A model generated the notes under the pieces. It saw nothing but the letters and a program-made list of their open reading frames with translations. It had not been told where the DNA came from and made no database searches. A stretch of DNA of 9,181 nucleotides from Flavobacterium sp. (GTDB lineage Bacteria > Bacteroidota > Bacteroidia > Flavobacteriales > Flavobacteriaceae). Location of the stretch: assembly GCA_024709705.1 (NCBI GenBank), contig JANJWE010000030.1:1-9181 (forward strand), in the 5' to 3' direction. The translations under genes were made by a program, and so were the position numbers. Positions 7,757 through 9,181 of the stretch are shown piece after piece; the first letter of the stretch is position 1; the number at the start of each line of letters is the position of its first letter.

Positions 7757-8095
7757 TTATACAGTTGCATTCACAAAACCATCAGCTTTGCGTAAAATCG
7801 AACGAATCAACAAGGTTTTGTTCGACATACCCGATTGCAAATACTGCTCTTTTTTGGAAGGTACCAAACTGCGATTGGCTTTTACCGCTCCGGTAGCCGA
7901 AGAAGAAGCCGTACTTAAAGTTCCCACAAACCAAGAAGCCATCTCAACAGAAACTACTGCAGCAGCTGGAGTTTCTACAACTGTTTCTACCTTTTCAGCA
8001 GTTTCTTGAGCTTCAGCAGGAGCAGGAGTTTGAGCTGTTGCAGCTACCATTCCGGCGAAGAAGAAGAAAAATAAGAAAGAATAAACAGTTTTCAT
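7757..8095 (-). CDS. Small secreted Ala/Pro/Glu-rich protein of unknown function
   Basis: 112 residues, ATG at 8095, TAA at 7757. Residues 1-21 are a clear signal peptide (MKTVYSFL followed by a five-Phe run, cleavage likely ATA|Q). Residues 23-50 are rich in Ala, Pro, Glu and Val (TPAPAEAQETAEKVETV) and probably extended. Residues 51-60 (EMASWFVGTL) are hydrophobic. Residues 71-104 are basic, with KANR, SKKEQYLQSG and LLIRSILRKAD, and may form a short amphipathic helix. There is no Cys, so no disulfide and no lipobox. I do not recognise the family. The signal peptide and the flanking terminator make it a convincing gene. It stands alone: a terminator separates it from the giant gene and its upstream neighbour is divergent. 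A periplasmic or secreted role is the most that can be inferred. Confidence 0.75.
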   Translation of the reverse strand: MKTVYSFLFFFFFAGMVAATAQTPAPAEAQETAEKVETVVETPAAAVVSVEMASWFVGTLSTASSSATGAVKANRSLVPSKKEQYLQSGMSNKTLLIRSILRKADGFVNATV

Positions 8096-8123
8096 AAAAA
8101 GCTTTGGGTTTTGATTTCGGATG

Positions 8124-8150
8124 TAAAACTACACACACCGCCAAGGCCAA
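8124..8150 (-). promoter_or_regulatory. Weak candidate promoter for the small secreted-protein gene
   Basis: On the minus strand TAGTTTTA (8131-8124) matches TAnnTTTG except for the last base. TTG at 8150-8148 lies 16 bases upstream, slightly short for a -33 element; a second TTG is at 8144-8142. Farther upstream are two TCGATAA direct repeats (8161-8167 and 8181-8187), 20 bases apart. The support is weak. Confidence 0.25.
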
Positions 8151-8193
8151 CCCGCTTTTTTCGATAACCAACACCAATAATCGATAAAAGACC

Positions 8194-8213
8194 CCTCTTT
8201 AGAATTTAAGAGG
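8194..8213. repeat. Inverted repeat CCTCTT/AAGAGG next to an A-tract
   Basis: CCTCTT at 8194-8199 and AAGAGG at 8208-8213 form a 6-bp stem with an 8-base loop, followed on the plus strand by nine A. On the minus strand the T-run comes before the stem, so it is not an ordinary terminator in either direction. It sits in the divergent intergenic region and could be a regulator site or a chance hairpin. Confidence 0.3.
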
Positions 8214-8260
8214 AAAAAAAAAGCATTTCATCGAAAGCCAAATTACCGATTCAATAAAAG

Positions 8261-8386
<126 letters not shown>

Positions 8387-8419
8387 AACACCACACCATC
8401 CCTCTTTCCTATTTTTTGC

Positions 8420-8427
8420 TATATTTG
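8420..8427 (+). promoter_or_regulatory. Bacteroidota -7 promoter element TATATTTG
   Basis: TATATTTG is an exact TAnnTTTG match 76 bases before the ATG at 8504, giving a leader of about 70 bases. No TTG is present at the -33 distance. A TTTTTTG run ends only 2 bases before the box. The heptamer array ends just upstream of where the -33 region would lie. Confidence 0.6.
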
Positions 8428-8477
8428 TAAGTAAGTGCGTGACTTTTTTATACAATCGGTAGCCTGATTTAACGCAT

Positions 8478-8501
8478 ATGCAACATTTAAAAGTCTTTTA
8501 A
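8478..8501 (+). CDS. Possible seven-codon upstream ORF (leader peptide)
   Basis: ATG at 8478 opens MQHLKVF and stops at TAA 8499-8501, two bases before the start codon of the next gene. It lies inside the predicted leader and ends within the palindrome at 8485-8503. Translating it could change access to the downstream start, but a seven-codon frame is easily produced by chance and no Shine-Dalgarno sequence precedes it. Confidence 0.15.
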   Translation: MQHLKVF

Positions 8502-8503
8502 AT
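8485..8503. repeat. Perfect 19-base palindrome abutting a start codon
   Basis: ATTTAAAAG-T-CTTTTAAAT is a perfect 9-bp inverted repeat around a single central base. Its last base is the one before ATG 8504. In RNA it could fold as a 7-bp AT stem with an AGTCT loop over the ribosome-binding region. In DNA it has the shape of a dimeric regulator operator downstream of the promoter at 8420. Confidence 0.6.
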
Positions 8504-9181
8504 ATGAAAAAATGCAAGGTAACGAACACCTTTATTCTGGCTTGTATAGCTCTACTTTATATGGAGCTTAAGGCTCAAAATAATACCATTACCCGAACGG
8601 AAGGACATTTTGTGGCAAATCTTGATTTTACCCCCAATTCCGGAGTGTATAACCAAAGAAAAAACAGAATAAGTAATCCGTTTTTTACTCCTTTTTTTCC
8701 ACAAGAGTTCACAGCCAATAACATTACGGTAAAAGATATGGTAAAAGGGGCGGTACTATTTATGGATTGGTGGACGTTGTTTGGAGAACCGGTTGAAAAT
8801 TACAATTTTCAATGGACTTCAACCGGACAATACTATATTTCAGAATACGGGGGAAGGCTCAGTACAACTGTGACCAGAGACAGAGTGGCAAAGTATCCCG
8901 ACTTATTAATGCGTTTTGATGCCTTAAAACCTTTGGATATTAAATTTATAATTTATTGGAAACACAACAACGAAGCCTATAAAAACCGGCTTCACTATAC
9001 CTTTTCATCAAGCAATATAAATCATAGCGTTTCTACAAGTATTGCAACCGGCTTACTTTTTGAACCCAGCGGTCGAGAACCCCTGAGTGTGCCCGGAATC
9101 AGACAAGGAAAAGGATTGGAATTTATAGATAAAAAATTTGATAATTACCAACATTACAGCCTAAATGAAGAGCAAAAGAAA
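8504..9181 (+). CDS. Secreted protein of unknown function, C-terminus beyond right edge
   Basis: The frame is open from ATG 8504 to the right edge (226 codons), so the gene is 3'-truncated. Residues 1-24 are a Sec signal peptide (MKKCK start, hydrophobic FILACIALLYM, cleavage likely KA|QN). Cys14 is not in a lipobox position, so a lipoprotein is unlikely. The mature part is aromatic-rich and beta-prone: residues 25-75 hold many Asn and Phe-Pro pairs (NPFFTPFFPQEF), followed by VLFMDWWTLFG, NYNFQWTSTGQYYISEYGG, DIKFIIYWKHNN and SVSTSIATGLLFEPSGREPLS. I recognise no domain or active site. It is transcribed away from the small secreted-protein gene. Start choice: this ATG directly precedes the signal peptide, and the earlier ATG at 8478 is closed by a stop. 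Confidence 0.8.
   Translation, partial: MKKCKVTNTFILACIALLYMELKAQNNTITRTEGHFVANLDFTPNSGVYNQRKNRISNPFFTPFFPQEFTANNITVKDMVKGAVLFMDWWTLFGEPVENYNFQWTSTGQYYISEYGGRLSTTVTRDRVAKYPDLLMRFDALKPLDIKFIIYWKHNNEAYKNRLHYTFSSSNINHSVSTSIATGLLFEPSGREPLSVPGIRQGKGLEFIDKKFDNYQHYSLNEEQKK

Noticed and set aside
7788..8009. 73-residue plus-strand frame opposite the small secreted-protein gene
   Set aside because: The minus-strand frame has a textbook signal peptide and a terminator behind it; the plus-strand frame has neither.
7545..8184. Shared AATAATCGA at 7545-7553 and 8176-8184 as a common regulator site
   Set aside because: Nine AT-rich bases shared by two leaders, at different places relative to the starts, are too easily explained by chance.

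Overview
The window looks like chromosomal DNA of a member of the Bacteroidota, most probably the Flavobacteriaceae. Four things point there. The giant central protein carries a ChiA-type (type C) type IX secretion tail. Intergenic regions hold TAnnTTTG-type -7 promoter elements. Start codons lack clear Shine-Dalgarno sequences. Intergenic DNA is AT-rich and includes a heptamer tandem repeat of a kind I recall from flavobacterial genomes. No tRNA, rRNA, insertion sequence, integrase or CRISPR array is visible.

Layout, left to right. (1) 1-954, minus: the N-terminal part of a secreted jelly-roll plus CUB-like surface protein, cut by the left edge. (2) 955-1553: about 600 bases without a credible protein gene. 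They contain a leader with a terminator-like hairpin just after a TATATTTG promoter, a very strong hairpin terminator at 1281-1310, an orphan stretch at about 1281-1485 that could encode a small structured RNA, and a second terminator hairpin just behind the large gene. (3) 1554-7391, minus: a 1945-residue secreted mosaic protein of FN3-like, Ig-like and jelly-roll modules ending in a type C sorting domain. The true start is an ATG, not the upstream in-frame TTG at 7415. (4) 7392-7756: a possible -7 element, a terminator for the gene behind it and a perfect inverted repeat. (5) 7757-8095, minus: a small secreted Ala/Pro/Glu-rich protein of unknown function. (6) 8096-8503: a divergent intergenic region with 18 tandem heptamers, a TATATTTG promoter, a seven-codon upstream ORF and a 19-base perfect palindrome that abuts the next start codon. 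(7) 8504-9181, plus: the start of an unrecognised secreted protein, cut by the right edge.

All four protein genes encode Sec signal peptides, so this is a cell-surface and secretion neighbourhood. Terminators separate the minus-strand genes, so they appear to be independent transcription units rather than an operon. No enzyme, toxin, defence or transport system is evident. The most distinctive signals are the nested domain in the giant protein, the orphan RNA-like segment, the heptamer array and the palindrome on the start codon.
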